A DNA stretch of 64,000 nt from Dermatophagoides farinae (Eukaryota; Arthropoda; Arachnida; Sarcoptiformes; Pyroglyphidae), in assembly GCF_024713945.1 (NCBI RefSeq), contig NC_134680.1, forward strand, positions 3,310,001 through 3,374,000, read 5' to 3'. Under the pieces are notes generated by a model. The model was not told the DNA's origin and searched no databases. It saw nothing but the letters and a program-made list of their open reading frames with translations. A program made the translations under genes and the position numbers. Below, in pieces: positions 25,001 to 38,383 of the stretch. Numbering within the stretch: position 1 is the first letter of the stretch; each line of letters starts with the position of its first letter.

Positions 25001-28000
25001 CTTCTTCGTCATCATCATCATCTTCGATATCAACATCATCTTCATCGTCATCATCATGTTCATCGGAATCGGCATCATCCGATTCTGTGCCATCACTACT
25101 TGCGGTAGTTGATTCAACACCAACATGGTTGCTATTACCAACGACAACATGACTATCATGATGCATTTCATGATCACCATCATTCATACCGTCTTGATCA
25201 GTGATTATGAGACCATCATTTTCATAATCATCATCATCTGTGCGTAATTCGTCCGATGTAAAAGTACCGCTTCGTGGATGTGAATTATTATAATTATCGT
25301 AAGCGACACTATCTAAAAATAATTCATTTTCAGTATTTTCGTCCAAATTTTGAGAATTTGTTGACATTGTCGATGCTTGTGCCATATTTTCCGTATGAAT
25401 AGCATTCGTATTAGGCGATTGTGTTATCGATGTTGTTGTTTCCGTTTCTATAATTGAACCATCAGCATTAAGTATTTGATTGGGAGCTAAAGCCAATGCT
25501 GAACTACTGTCCTGATTATTATTTGTTGTTGTTGTAGTAGTAGTTGAATTTGTTGTTAGATTTTCGGAATGATCTTGTTCCATTAGCATCGGGTCATTAT
25601 CATTATTATGGATAATTTGTGAACCATCGGGTTCAATAGATGATGCTGAATCCAAATCAATCATTGGTATTGTAAATGAACTATGTGATAACAAGTTTCG
25701 TTGATGGCGACTTTGTGCACTTTGCTGTTGTTGATTATGATTATGATGATGACGCGATGTGAATGGATTCTGTGGGGTATTCAATGTTTTCGAAAGAAAA
25801 TCCAATGTTTTCAATAATGAATTCACAGTCGTTATCATCATAGGTGATGAAAGATCAAGATATTGTATTACTTTCGCCAAATCAGTAATTAAATTTTTAC
25901 GAATCAATAATTTAATCAAAGGACTCGACGCCGATAATAAAGGTGCTCGATAATAAGAATGATTATTTTGTAATGATGAAGATGTACATTGAGCTTCAAC
26001 AATCGAAGTGATCAACGGTGATAATGCTTGTATTTTAGCATGTTTTTCATATGATTCCGGTAGAAAAACGGCACGATTCAGGGCATTTTTGATTTCAATC
26101 ACTAATGTTTGATGTATATCGTGAGAGAATGGTACTGATGCAATGGCAGTAAATAATGCACGCGAATATGTTGCACATTCTTTATCACCATAATGTTGAG
26201 CATATGATAGTAGATTATCCAATATGAATGAAAGTGCCGTACAATCATCAAGTATTGTATCCTTATACAAAAAAGTATATGTATGTTCACATATCACTTT
26301 GGCTACTGAATGGTAAGATATTGTTAATTCGGCCAAAATCGATAGTATTGTATGGGTACGAAATACATCTTGTTCTTTTGACGAATCTTTATCGTTGTTG
26401 CTTGAAATGACAGAAGCAGGATCATTTGGTTTTGAATTACCTGCAGAATCATCAGCTGAAACAACATCCACAGGCTGTTGTTGAGACGATTTTTTTGTCT
26501 TGTTCAACTCTTGTTGTAATGAATATTGTAAAGGTAATATGTTCAGTAATTCACAAATTATATCTTTGGCAACTTTAGATATCTCCAAAGATGATGATTC
26601 AGAATGTTGTGTGTTTTGGCTACCATCATTGCTATGCGTAACAGATTTCGATCCACTGGAAGGCATTACAGCACGTAACAGTGGAGTCATACGCTCTTCA
26701 TCCTGTGTCATTCGACGTGGTGTGGTCATTGTCTGCGGTACATTAATACGAAGAATATTCATTGCCGATTTTTTAAATGTATCACTATCACGACATGCAG
26801 CCGGACTGAAATGACGAAACATATAATGAAGTTCACGTATGGAATTTGGTGAATTTGCTTGAGCACGAAGAATCTTATCCATCGATGTTTGCAATGATAA
26901 ACTGTCTTCCATCATATGTCGAATGATCAAGGTAGCCATTGGAACAAAACCTGGAAAAATGGAGCATTGTGGTATTTTCAACAAACGACTGATGCCATTC
27001 TTTTCGACAAAAAAGCATGCATTATCATAATTTCGTGTCAAACGTAATATCAAACGTATAATGGCATTCAATGCGTCGGAATCGATTGGTAATTGAATAA
27101 AATTGACCATAGCTTCAATAATTGTATGACATTGTTTTTCGTCAAGAAAATCTACTTCAACTATATCGGCAATAAATTGTTCTTCATCTTTAGTTGCAGT
27201 TTTCGTTTCAACAGAATCTTTATCTTTGGATTTTTTCCCGTCATCTTTATTATTCGTAATGTCATTACTAGTATCATTCTTGGAAGTGGATTTATTTTCT
27301 TGAGTTTTCGATGTATCCGAGTCAACGAAAAACATGATTGGTCGATAATTATCCGTATCATCATTAATTTGTAACATTGTTGTGAAATTCACTGTATAAC
27401 GACGTCGGGCAACTTGTATTTTACAGAATTGTTCACCCGAACGGAAAGCTTCATCAATAGTTTTATTCGTTTCAGTTTGATAAGCAGACCAACGAACTGT
27501 ACGTTCATCAAAATATTTCCACGTACGACGACAATTTGACGATTCAAGTAGTAGGCGTTTTCGACGTCTACAGGCGAGGGCATTTTTTTCATAAAGATCA
27601 ATCAATAGAATTGATGGTGCCACCCATTTCGGTGTCGGAATCGATCGTTCTTTTTCATATGCAACATTCAACAAATATGATCCATTTTCCAACAGATCAA
27701 TAAGATGATTCAACAATTCAGATTGAGCTATTTGTTTAGCACATAAATTCTTTGTTTCATTGAACAATAGGACAAGTAGATGAATTCGTGATTGAAGATA
27801 ATAAGCTTCCGGTAATGCAACCAATTTGTGTGCCCATTCAATGGCTGTACTTTTTGTCGATTTTTCTTGTTGTTTAATATAGGATGTATGTTTTTGCAGT
27901 TCTGCAATATTCCGTATTATATCATCGATCAATTGAGAGAACATTTCTTCAAACCATTGATGACCATTTCGTTTTGATATGGAAATCAATAATTCACAAC

Positions 28001-31000
28001 ATTTATGTATGATTGGAAGTTGATCGATAAGTTTCAATATACCAACAAGGATATTATCCGTGAATGTATTGATTTCATCCTTACGAAGTGGAATTTCGTT
28101 GACCAAAGGTTTATCCTTATTTTTCGGTTCTGCTTTTTCCGGTTGTTTAGATTTATTATCCACAGTTTTTGTTGTTGTTGTTAATGTTTCAACGACCGTG
28201 GTACTGCCACTTTCATCAGAATTATCGGATAAAGATAAAGCAATGGCCCTTATCATTTCTTCTTCTTCATTATCAGCCGACTTTTAGAAAAAAATAGAGT
28301 AAAAAAGAGCTTGTAAGTGGAAAAGCAAATTTCAAAAAATAATAAAATTCTAGAAATTGAATTTATTAACTAGTTACTTTTGCACCATTTGTAACTGGAT
28401 GGAACAAAATAAGTGACCACACAAAGATCGAAAATCTCCATACAGCCTTTGAATAGGTGCACTTTGTTTAATAGCTAAAACAACTTACCAAAAATCGAGG
28501 AAAATGTTGCAGAATCCATTCTGTAGCTGCATTTACATCATCACTGGTTTGTAATAATGCATCAATAGCCAGATCACGAGAGAATCCCATTTCCATTAAT
28601 GTCTGAACATTTGGATTCTGTTCAGAACGAGTGGCAGCTGATTGTGCAGTTGTGGATGATGCCGAAGTAGCTGCAACGGACGATGATGTTGATGATGATC
28701 CATCCTCACCACCAACACTACTGAATATAAGTTCACCTAATGGCTCAATTGTAAATGTTGAGGATGAACTAGCACCTGATGATGTAGAAGCTGATGTTGT
28801 CGCATTCGTTCCATCAACTTTTGTTAGGCCAAGATGTTTTTCAATTATTGTTTCACCTTTGAGTAAATGTGAAAATATTGTTATCAACGATTCAATAACA
28901 CGATCACACTTGATACGATATAATTTGTTATTCCATAATTCCATTATACAAGGAAAAGCTTTCTGTATGTGATCGAAAAAAGGATTATAACCAAAAAAAA
29001 AATCATTAAAAATAAACACAAACCTTATGTGTACGAATCAAATATTGAATCGGATCAAAATGAATATCATCCGATTGATCTAATGGCGTTTGTTTCGATG
29101 ATGAATATGCATGTGGAGAATCAAACAATGTTTGCGGATTGGTCATCTTTTCCAACAACAAAAGCCATGAATCAAGAAATTCGATAATACCGTCCGGTAA
29201 ATCGGGTGATGAATTATTCGATTGTTGCTCGAAAGCCATATGAAAACAATCAAAAAATGCATCCTGTCCACCACTAAGTATGAAATTTCGTAACATTATA
29301 TGGTATGGATATTTACGATCATCGAACAACATTGGACTTGAGAAACCGATTGAACATACGTAGAAAGTGAGCCTGAAAAAACAAAAATGTCACATTAGAA
29401 TTAAGAACCAAATTTGTTTCAATTAAAATCAAAAATGAAACAAATTAACGATGCACATAGTGTTTATTATGATATAAGCCACAAAACGATCCAACACGGA
29501 ATTTTTATCCGTGCAGGTAGATACCAAGGGCTATCTTATTTGTCTACAAAAACTGGTTAATAATTCCGAACTTACCGAAATTTTGGTATATTCGTGTCAA
29601 ATGATGGTTGCCAAGAAAGACCATTATAAAGAAGAACATTCAAATGTTTAGCAATATTTTGTACCGGTTTTGATGGTGTCATTGTTTGTGAATTCATCAA
29701 GTATGGTTGATGATGATTACGACGTCTTGGTGATGGTCCAACACAAAGCTATAAATTTCATAATCGAATTTGCCTTTAGATTTATCGCAAATAATAAAAT
29801 GAGACAAACTTACCTTAACCAGAAGGCCAAACAATTCTGCCAAAGCACGACCAAGACGTGAAGCAACAGCTAATAATGGTTTTATATATTTTTGATGTTG
29901 ATGATGTGATGATGATTTAACAGCAACAGCCGAATTTGTTGCCATTATCAATTTTGATGAATTTTTTGAAATTTTAGAATTATCTTGACTAATCGAAGCA
30001 GAAATAGATGGATCACTATTAGCATCAAAATTATCCACTTCCATTGGAGACATTGCCGACAATGTACCATCAACATTCATCATCATATCTGATGATGTGG
30101 ATGCTTGATTGTTGCCATTATTAACGCTTTGCTTCAATAATGTATTGAGTTTTTCAATTTGAATTTTCACAAATTCATATTTTTGTGATGTAGAATCATT
30201 TAGGCCAAGCAATAGAGTGCTTTCCCATACTAGGGCTATATAAAGCTGGCTCAATAGGCCAATTATTTCAATACCTAACGGTGAACCCCATTGATCAATG
30301 GAAATGGAACGAATTTCTCCTTGACTAGTACGACAAATTTGTAGAAACATTACAATGTATGCATGTGCAGCGGCCATTAGCTGCAATACAGGTGTAACAA
30401 AATTCACTGCTTTCTTTGTACTTAAATGATTGATTAGATCTTCAAGCAGGATGCTACCATTAAATGTTTTAGCTGTTTGTGATAATGGGCTTAATTTTTC
30501 AAGTATTTCTTTCAATTTTTCTAAGCCTTTGGTGAATATATCTTTTTCATGTGTCAAATTCAACAATGTTTTCAAAACTGTAGCCACCGAATAACAGGAT
30601 GGCATTACGGGAAAATCCAATGGTAGATTATGTAATTTTAACAAACGGAACAATGGATCAAGGCCATTTTGATGTAAAAATTCTTGACAATGATCATCGG
30701 TAGAATTATTGGCCAAAATTGCCTCAAGAAATCGCATCTAAAACAGACAAAAATAAAAATATCGTTAAAAAATCAGATGATTCCAGATTAAACAAAACAA
30801 ATCAGATCAGAATCATAAAACCCTCAGATCTCATAATTTTTTCTAATATCTTTACATTGTCATACATCGATGGATAAAAATTATCCACTATTGTGCATTA
30901 AATGTTCAATGTGCAAATTTTTAATCAATGGGTATGTTTAAAAAAATTTTGACATTTTTAGAAAGACTAGTCACTTACCACATTGAGAATATAATCAATT

Positions 31001-34000
31001 AATGGTATCTGTTGACGATTCGATTCAACAATATTCGTTATATCCGAAGATACAGCAGATGTTGTTGTTTGTGCTATAGCTGGACGTGTTTGAGATTTCA
31101 TTGGATCATCATTTGATATTGTTAATGATGTCGATGATGATGATAATGCGGACGGTATCGTAGTTGCTTCTGTTGCAATGACGTCTGTTGATGATGAATC
31201 TGTGGGATTCTGATCAGCGGCGGAAGTGGTTGTTGCGGCTGCAGCTGTTGTTGTCGTCGTTGTAGTATCATCATCATCATAATCATCTTCTTCCGATGAA
31301 CTAGAATCATTGTTTACATTGCTACCGGAAATTTGATTACTGCCATCACCATCACCATCGACAGCGTTCGATGACGATTCATCGAAAGCCATGGCAGTCG
31401 ATGTACTACCATGATGGTGGTGATGATGATGAGATCCATCGGTAGCCGATCCAGTACCAATTGCTCCGAATGATTTTGACGTACTGACACTATTACTGCT
31501 ACTGCTACTACTACTTGCTTTGGTGCAAATATATCTTAGATCACTGCCAAGTCTACAGATTTCCTCCAATAATTTTAGAATTGCACCAATAACATCCGAA
31601 CGAAGACTTGGTTGATGACGCATCAATTCATCCATTGCATTACCCAATGTTGTGGCTGTATCATTACCCGAATTACTACGGCGACGACGCATTGCCTGTA
31701 GATAATCGGGTGATAAAAATATTTTAAAAAAACGTTCAAATGGCCGTAACGCTATGAATGCTTCTAGGCCACGATGATTTAGACATAAACTTGTAAATAC
31801 AGTTGGTAAAGATGCCAACACTTCTTTGGTCGGTGGTACATTTTTAACCAAAAGGGCGTGTAATACAACATCGGTTAGACCATTATCTTGTATGACCGAT
31901 AATAATGATGGTTCTTGATATACATAAACACTGACAACATCGGTGGCCAATAAAAACAATGATGAACCATAATATTCAGCATTGCTTATTATATGTCGTA
32001 ATGATCGTGGAAAATTTCCATACATCAATGGTCGTACTAATTCTGAAAAACCGGTACATTGTACGGCTTTTTTCAAGAAATTTAACATTGACTTCAACAA
32101 TGCAGCCCGCTGTGGATAACATTGAAGATTATTGTTAACCACTGGTTGATTTACCACAGTCGATGATTTCGAAGTGGAAGCTTCGGCCATTGATTCAGGA
32201 TTTGAAATTTCTACTTCCATCGGTGTTTCCTGAAGTTGATGTTGCGTTGTTGAAGTTTGATTTTTATTTTCACTTTCTTCAATGTGAATTTCATCATCAT
32301 ATGTATAATGTTTGTCACGATTTATTCTATCAGCTGGCACTTCAATTTCATAAGGCTGTTCTGTACGACATATATTCACTTCATATTCCAATCGTTGTAC
32401 AAATGTATTCAATCCATTATTTGATTGAAATGCATTCATATCGATAAATTGATTGGTCAACAGATCGATAACACGTACAGCACGTGTAACAAACATTAAA
32501 TGATCAACATCAGCATCTGCTTTCGGGCCTTTCCAATCGACCACACGAAGCAATGATTCCATAATACCACATTGAACCAATGCTTCACATCCATTATCAT
32601 ATGATGCCAAATGATAAAGAAATGAAAATAATGCTGTTACAAAATTCAATGGATATTCTTCCATATTGCCTAATATAAGTGATTGAATACAATTTCGTAC
32701 TAATATTGGCAAAAATCCATGATAAGAATTCGCTCCGGTTGAATCAATAATGACTTTCATCTTTGAATTACGATCCAAATGTATAATCGATGTTAATGTT
32801 TTCAATGAAGCTGATTTTATCTCAATAAGTTCCGGATGACGTAGTTCTAAAACCTCAACTAATTCTTCAATTAGACCATTATATAATAGGGAATAATAGC
32901 CTTCCTGATTTAAGGACATCGCTTGACAATAGACTAATGAGAAAATAAAACAAAAAATGGTTTTTATTCCTCGAGAGTTAATGATCAATTATATAACATA
33001 CCCATTATGGACAAGGCATTGATTCGTGCCTGTACACATTGCAAACGTGTGTGATAATTGGCAAAATTTTTCGTCAATCGTAACTGTGTGAATATCTGCA
33101 TCTGTTGTTCAACTGGTATTTGATATTGTTCAACAATTTCGGCCATCAATATCGATACAGGTTTATCGATTAGATGTACATTTTCAATGTGAATTCGTAC
33201 AATATTATTGAATTTTTGACTTGCTGATGTACCATTATCACCCAATGGTCTTTGTGTTGTTGATTTTGTTTTAGATTCATTATTTGTTGTTTGTTGGTTA
33301 TTGGTGTTATTATTTAAATAGAATTCAAAATTAAACGTAGTTGCATTTGATGGATAACTGGATAATGGCAAATTTTGGCAACATTGTGCCAAGCCAAATC
33401 CTTGATCTTTACCGCCCCAATTTTCGGCTAAATAATATAGTCTGGACATTAATGATTGTCGCCGATCAATGCTGATACGTGAGAAAAAATTTGATCGTTT
33501 GCTGAATACAAATAACAGATTTAGTATGGCCAAAACGATTTGCATATCATTCGACGAAAGTAATGTGATCAAATGCTGAAACAAAAAACAAACATAAAAT
33601 TTAGGCAAAAAAAATATTAATGCTATAGGATATTCTTACCTCGATCGAATTGTATAAATGTCGTGAGAAACTATGTTCGATCAAAAGCGATGTAAACGAT
33701 ATTACGGCCAATAAAAGTTCACGTTTCTAGGGAATTTTGTTTGATTTTGGTTGCAATCAATGCTATAAGTTTCAGAAAAAAATGAATGAAATTATACAAC
33801 TTACCTTGACATTTTCGGCCAAATCAACGGGTAAAATCCATTGATCAGAAGATTCTTTACGGCAACATTCTTCCAATATAGTATCGAATAAATCTAGCAC
33901 ATCGATCCAATGATATAATTCACATTTTCCACAGCTCCATGTTTTTATCCGTTTAAGGACGATTAACATTTGATCTTCGTTACATTGTTTAAGTTCTTCA

Positions 34001-34145
34001 ATCAATAGTTTACAATCGAAAGGCTATGGATCATAAAATTAGTGATTAGTGATGATAAATTTAAAATATTAAACAATCAAATATAAAAAGGGACACATAC
34101 CACCTCCGATGAACTCTTTTTAGATTTCGAACGATCGATCTTCAT
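19035..34145 (-). CDS. HUWE1: HUWE1 giant HECT E3 ubiquitin ligase, complete
   Basis: Fourteen exons on the minus strand (34145-34101, 34023-33805, 33726-33640, 33575-33002, 32933-30979, 30737-29814, 29748-29576, 29372-29024, 28962-28489, 28280-22685, 22622-22199, 22135-21666, 21580-19201, 19137-19035) join without a frame break to 4590 aa; human HUWE1 has 4374. The N-terminus ([12 protein letters not shown], then [16 protein letters not shown]) and the armadillo-like region ([48 protein letters not shown]) are typical. Then come a UBA domain at about 1558-1597 ([15 protein letters not shown]), a UIM at 1601-1620 ([19 protein letters not shown]), WWE at about 1850-1906 ([17 protein letters not shown]), a long Asp/Glu tract at about 2670-2740, UBM motifs at about 3290-3440 ([30 protein letters not shown]), and the HECT domain over the last 370 residues. 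The catalytic cysteine (HTCFNQLDLP) is 33 residues from the end, as in human. It adds ubiquitin to substrates such as p53, MCL1, MYC and histones in other animals. Confidence 0.95.
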
Positions 34146-35280
34146 GATTGATTCGTTTATGTCGATTTATTTATCAATAAAAAAATTTATAATTCTTCAA
34201 ATTAATTGATTATGGTTGAAGTCACCACCACCATCATCATCATCACCGTTTGATGATGGAAATTATGTTTTTCTTTCCTTATGTATCTGTCTGTATTATT
34301 ATCTGTGTTTATATGAAGCTGATGATGATGATCCGATGATGTGAATGGAACGGAACAAATACTGATTTTGACTGAAATGGACTGTTTGTTGTTTAATCTG
34401 AGTTGTGATCTTTAGAAAAAATAGAAAAATGATTAGTGAATAATCAACGCAACAAAAAAAAAGACAAAAATGAACACCGATATACAACACACACACACTC
34501 ACATACACAATTTATCGAAAAACTCAACACAAGAAAGAGAGACGCGTAGGGATAAAAAAAAATTTTAGGAAAAAGGGGGAGCTTCCCTTGCTTTATACTC
34601 ACAATACACAATTTATGAACATCTGAATGGACAGGTTGTCATAGTTAATTTTCATGCTACTACCTTTCTGCCATTCTTCTTTCACATCACATTATATTAC
34701 AATTTCATCATTTACGTACACACGCACACACACACACACACACACAATAGAAATGACTTCGCAGATTTATATTAATAGATAGATTGTTTCATTCATATAT
34801 GATAGGATATATATGATATATTTATTAATAAAACAAAAAAAAAATCTTATCCAACAATAAATTCGACAGATATTCGAATAACGAATGTTTTTATTTTCAA
34901 CAATTATTTATGAAAAAAGAATAGATCCTTTAATTAATAATATATGTCTAGCATTAATCTATTGCATGCTTAAAATTTGATGTTTCAAATTTCTCTAATC
35001 AAATTTCAATTTCATACATCATATTTAGAGAGGAGAGAAAGATACTACTACCAACATTGTAAAACAACACATAAAACGACGACAATGAATTATGATAAAA
35101 ATTAAATTTCAAAAATTATCGAATCAAGCTGACCAATCGTTAGGTTGTTTATTTTTTTAATTTTAATTTCAATTTTTGTTTTACAAATTAATCAATTATA
35201 TATCATTGTTCTTGGGTTATTTAAAAAAAAGGAGAAACATCATTGAAATGTCATGAAATAAAACATTATTAATGGTCACA
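34146..35280. other. Spacer between HUWE1 start and RRM1 end
   Basis: Both flanking genes are on the minus strand. It holds the HUWE1 promoter/5' UTR and the RRM1 3' UTR. AATAAA on the minus strand (TTTATT at 35148-35153) lies 128 bp after the RRM1 stop. CA repeats occur at 34489-34500 and 34725-34746. No open frame looks real. Confidence 0.6.
34725..34746. repeat. CA dinucleotide microsatellite, 11 units
   Basis: Uninterrupted CA repeat between HUWE1 and RRM1. Confidence 0.95.
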
Positions 35281-37872
35281 TTAACCAGAGCACATTAGAC
35301 ATGCTTCACGATTTTCCAATGAACAATGTAGAATCTCTTCCGGTGTAGGTTTTGTTTTCAATGATGATGGTTGTTTTTGTTCCTTTTCACTGTTTTGTTT
35401 CAATTTCAACAAGGATTTATCCACTGTAAATTGTATAGCTTGTGCTGCCGGTTTTGTTCGTAAATAATACATTCCTGTTTTCAATCCATTACGCCATCCA
35501 TAGAAATGCATCGAAGTAATTTTTGCTTTAGATGGTTCAGCCATATGAACATTGAGTGATTGACTTTGATCAATAAATGCACCACGATCAATGGCCATAT
35601 CAACAATACATTTCTGTGGTATTTCCCATACAGTCTTGTATAACGCTTTAATATCATCCGGTATTGAATCGATATTCTGTATTGAACCACGATTAGCAAT
35701 GATAATGGTTTTCAATTCTTCACTCCAAAGGCCAAGATTGATTAAATCAGTGAGCAAATGTTGATTAACAACATCAAAACTACCAGACATTACACGTCTA
35801 GTGTAAATGTTTGATGTATATGGTTCAAATGATTCATTATTGCCTAAAATTTGTGCTGTAGATGCTGTTGGCATTGGTGCAACAAGTAAACTATTTCGTA
35901 TACCATTTTGAGCAATTTTTGCTTTCAATTCATTCCAATCCCAAAGATCAGTTGGTGTGCGGTTCCACATATCATATTGTAGAATACCTTTCGATACTGG
36001 TGATCCTTCATATGTTTCATATGGGCCAAATTTTTCAGCCAATTCACAACTTGCTTCCAATGCACCATAATAAATTGTTTCAAATATTTGAATATTCATT
36101 TGTTTAGCTTCGAGACTTTCATATGGATAACGCATTAAGTTGAATGCATCGGCTAAACCTTGTACACCAATTCCAATCGGTCGATGACGTAGATTCGAAC
36201 GTTTCGCTTCCGGTAATGGATAAAAATTACTATCGATAATTTTGTTCAAATTTTTTGTCATTACTTTAACAATTTCTTTGAGTTTATCATAATCAAATGT
36301 AAAAAGCTTTGGATCGACAAAACGTGGCAATGAAATTGAAGCCAAATTACAAACGGCAATTTCATCAGCTGATGAATATTCAACAATTTCCGTACAAAGA
36401 TTTGAACATTTGATGGTTCCCAAATTTTGTTGATTTGATTTACGATTACAATGATCTTTATATACCATGTATGGAGTACCAGTTTCAATTTGTGCATCCA
36501 AAATGGCAAACCATAAATCATGTGCTTTCACTTGTGACCGATAACGACCTTCACGCTCATATTGTTCATATAGCTTTTCGAATTCTTCACCCCAACATTC
36601 ATGAAGTCCGGGACATTCATTTGGACACATCAATGACCACATACCATCCATTTCAACACGTTTCATAAACAAATCCGGTATCCACAATGCATAGAATAGG
36701 TCACGTGCACGTAGCTCTTCGGAACCAGTATTCTTTTTTAGATCCAAAAAGGCAAAAATATCTGCATGCCATGGCTCCAAATAGATAGCAAATGCACCTG
36801 GACGTTTTCCACCACCTTGATCCACATAACGTGCAGTGTTATTGAATACACGTAACATTGGTACTAAACCATTGGAAAAACCATTCGTACCAGCAATATA
36901 TGAACCATGTGAACGAATACAATGAACATTAAGGCCAATACCACCGGCAGATTTCGAAATAATTGCACATTGTTTCAATGTATCATAGATGCCTTCAATG
37001 CTATCATCGCCCATTGTCAATAAGAAACAAGATGACATTTGTGGACGTGGTGTACCTAATACGAGAATTTGAATTGAATAGAATAACATCAAACATATGG
37101 CGAATGGTGTATTATAATCAACTATATATACGAACCAGAATTGAACAATGTAGGTGATGCATGTGTAAACCATCCTTCGGACATAAGATTATATGTTTCG
37201 ATTGCTGCATCAATATCATCTTTATGAATACCAACGGCAACACGCATCAACATATGTTGTGGACGTTCAACAGCTTTTTGACCAATTTTCAACAAATACG
37301 AACGATACAATGTTTTGAAACCAAAATAATTGAATCGATAATCTCGATCATAAATGATCGCTGAATTTAATCGTTCCGAATTGGCCATAATAATTTCATA
37401 AACATCATCGGCAATCAATGGCATTGGTTTGCCAGTTTTTTCACTCTTCATCGTATACAAATCATGTACGACATCGGAAAAATTTTTCTTTGTTTCTTTT
37501 TGTAAATTTGAAATGGAAATCCTTGCGGCCAGTTTAGCATAATCAACATGTTTTGTGGTCATTGTTGCCGCAATTTCGGCAGCCAATTCATCCAATTGAA
37601 CAGTGGTAATACCTGAATAAAGGCCATTGATCACCTGTTAATGGATGGAGATGAACCAAAAAATCAAAATATTTCGAAATTACAAAAATAAAAAAAATGA
37701 ATTTTTTTTTAAATTGAATAAATTTCCAATAAAATATCAATAATACCTTCATAGTGATTGCAGGTGGATCAATAAAATCCATATTCAATCCATAACAAAG
37801 TTTTCGAATTCTCGATGTAATCTTGTCGAACATGATTGATTCTTTTCGGCCATCACGTTTGAAGACAAACAT
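35281..37872 (-). CDS. RRM1: Ribonucleoside-diphosphate reductase large subunit (class Ia)
   Basis: Three minus-strand exons (37872-37747, 37634-37136, 37055-35281) join in frame to 799 aa, close to 792 in human. The enzyme reduces ribonucleoside diphosphates to deoxyribonucleotides, in complex with the iron-tyrosyl radical small subunit, in the cytosol. The N-terminal ATP-cone start is [20 protein letters not shown]. The active-site elements are all there: PQMSSCFLL with the first redox cysteine; [12 protein letters not shown], which holds the Asn, thiyl-radical Cys and Glu; and [15 protein letters not shown] with the second redox cysteine. [20 protein letters not shown] and the phosphate-binding [13 protein letters not shown] are also clear. 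The C-terminal tail [10 protein letters not shown] keeps the CxxC pair that re-reduces the active site through thioredoxin. An AG lies 4 bp before the ATG, so a 5' UTR intron is possible. It is divergent from MMS19, with 511 bp between start codons. Confidence 0.97.
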
Positions 37873-38143
37873 TTTTCTAAAGTTTATATATCTGCAAAAA
37901 AAACGAAACAAACAAAACGTTCACTTAAATAATTGATGAATTAAATTCTTTTGAAAAGTAAAATCGAAAAACGTTTTCAAAACGTTGTTTTTTTCGATGA
38001 TGAAAAAATTATTTCCAACGGAAAGATTTTTCCTTTTCTTGTTGTTACGCTTATTATTATATAGTGAAATGAAAGTATATGAAAAAATGAAATGTGCTCT
38101 TCTTTATTGTCTCTGTGTAATGGGTATAACAAAGAGAAAATTT

Positions 38144-38151
38144 TTTGGCGC
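38144..38151. promoter_or_regulatory. E2F-type site
   Basis: TTTGGCGC matches the E2F consensus TTTSSCGC, inside TTTTTTGGCGCAAAAA. The opposite strand also reads TTTTTGCGCC, a second match overlapping the first. GC-rich octamers are rare in this AT-rich spacer. RRM1 is a known E2F target in animals. Binding here is inferred. Confidence 0.45.
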
Positions 38152-38206
38152 AAAAATTTATTATTTCAGACTATACAAAAAAAACTGTCTTCAATTTACA
38201 CAATTT

Positions 38207-38226
38207 ATGCATGCATGCATGCATGC
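38207..38226. repeat. ATGC tetranucleotide repeat, 5 units
   Basis: Five ATGC units in a row, self-complementary, in the RRM1-MMS19 divergent spacer. Confidence 0.9.
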
Positions 38227-38383
38227 TTTATCAACCATGAAATCTTTGATCCTAATAATTTATAATTTCTGCAACCAATAGATGGAAATACAATCGTTTT
38301 TACATGTGATTTGATTTAATTGATTTTTTTTTGTAATTTATAACCATTGGTTATCATTATCATCAATTCATAATAAGGACCTA

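Larger units (their letters stand above)
37873..38383. promoter_or_regulatory. Divergent promoter region of RRM1 and MMS19
   Basis: The start codons of RRM1 (minus) and MMS19 (plus) are 511 bp apart, so the segment must hold both promoters. It includes an E2F-type sequence at 38144-38151 and an ATGC repeat at 38207-38226. A TATA-like ATATATAA lies just upstream of the RRM1 ATG (about 37882-37889) but is probably too close to the ATG to set transcription start. Confidence 0.55.

Noticed and set aside
24806-25183. Met/Lys-rich minus-strand frame inside HUWE1
   Set aside because: It is an off-frame reading of the acidic Asp/Glu repeat tract; no independent signals.
37122-37173. Upstream extension of the large RRM1 exon ([13 protein letters not shown])
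   Set aside because: It lies in the 37056-37135 intron; the spliced join restores [16 protein letters not shown], the known RRM1 sequence.
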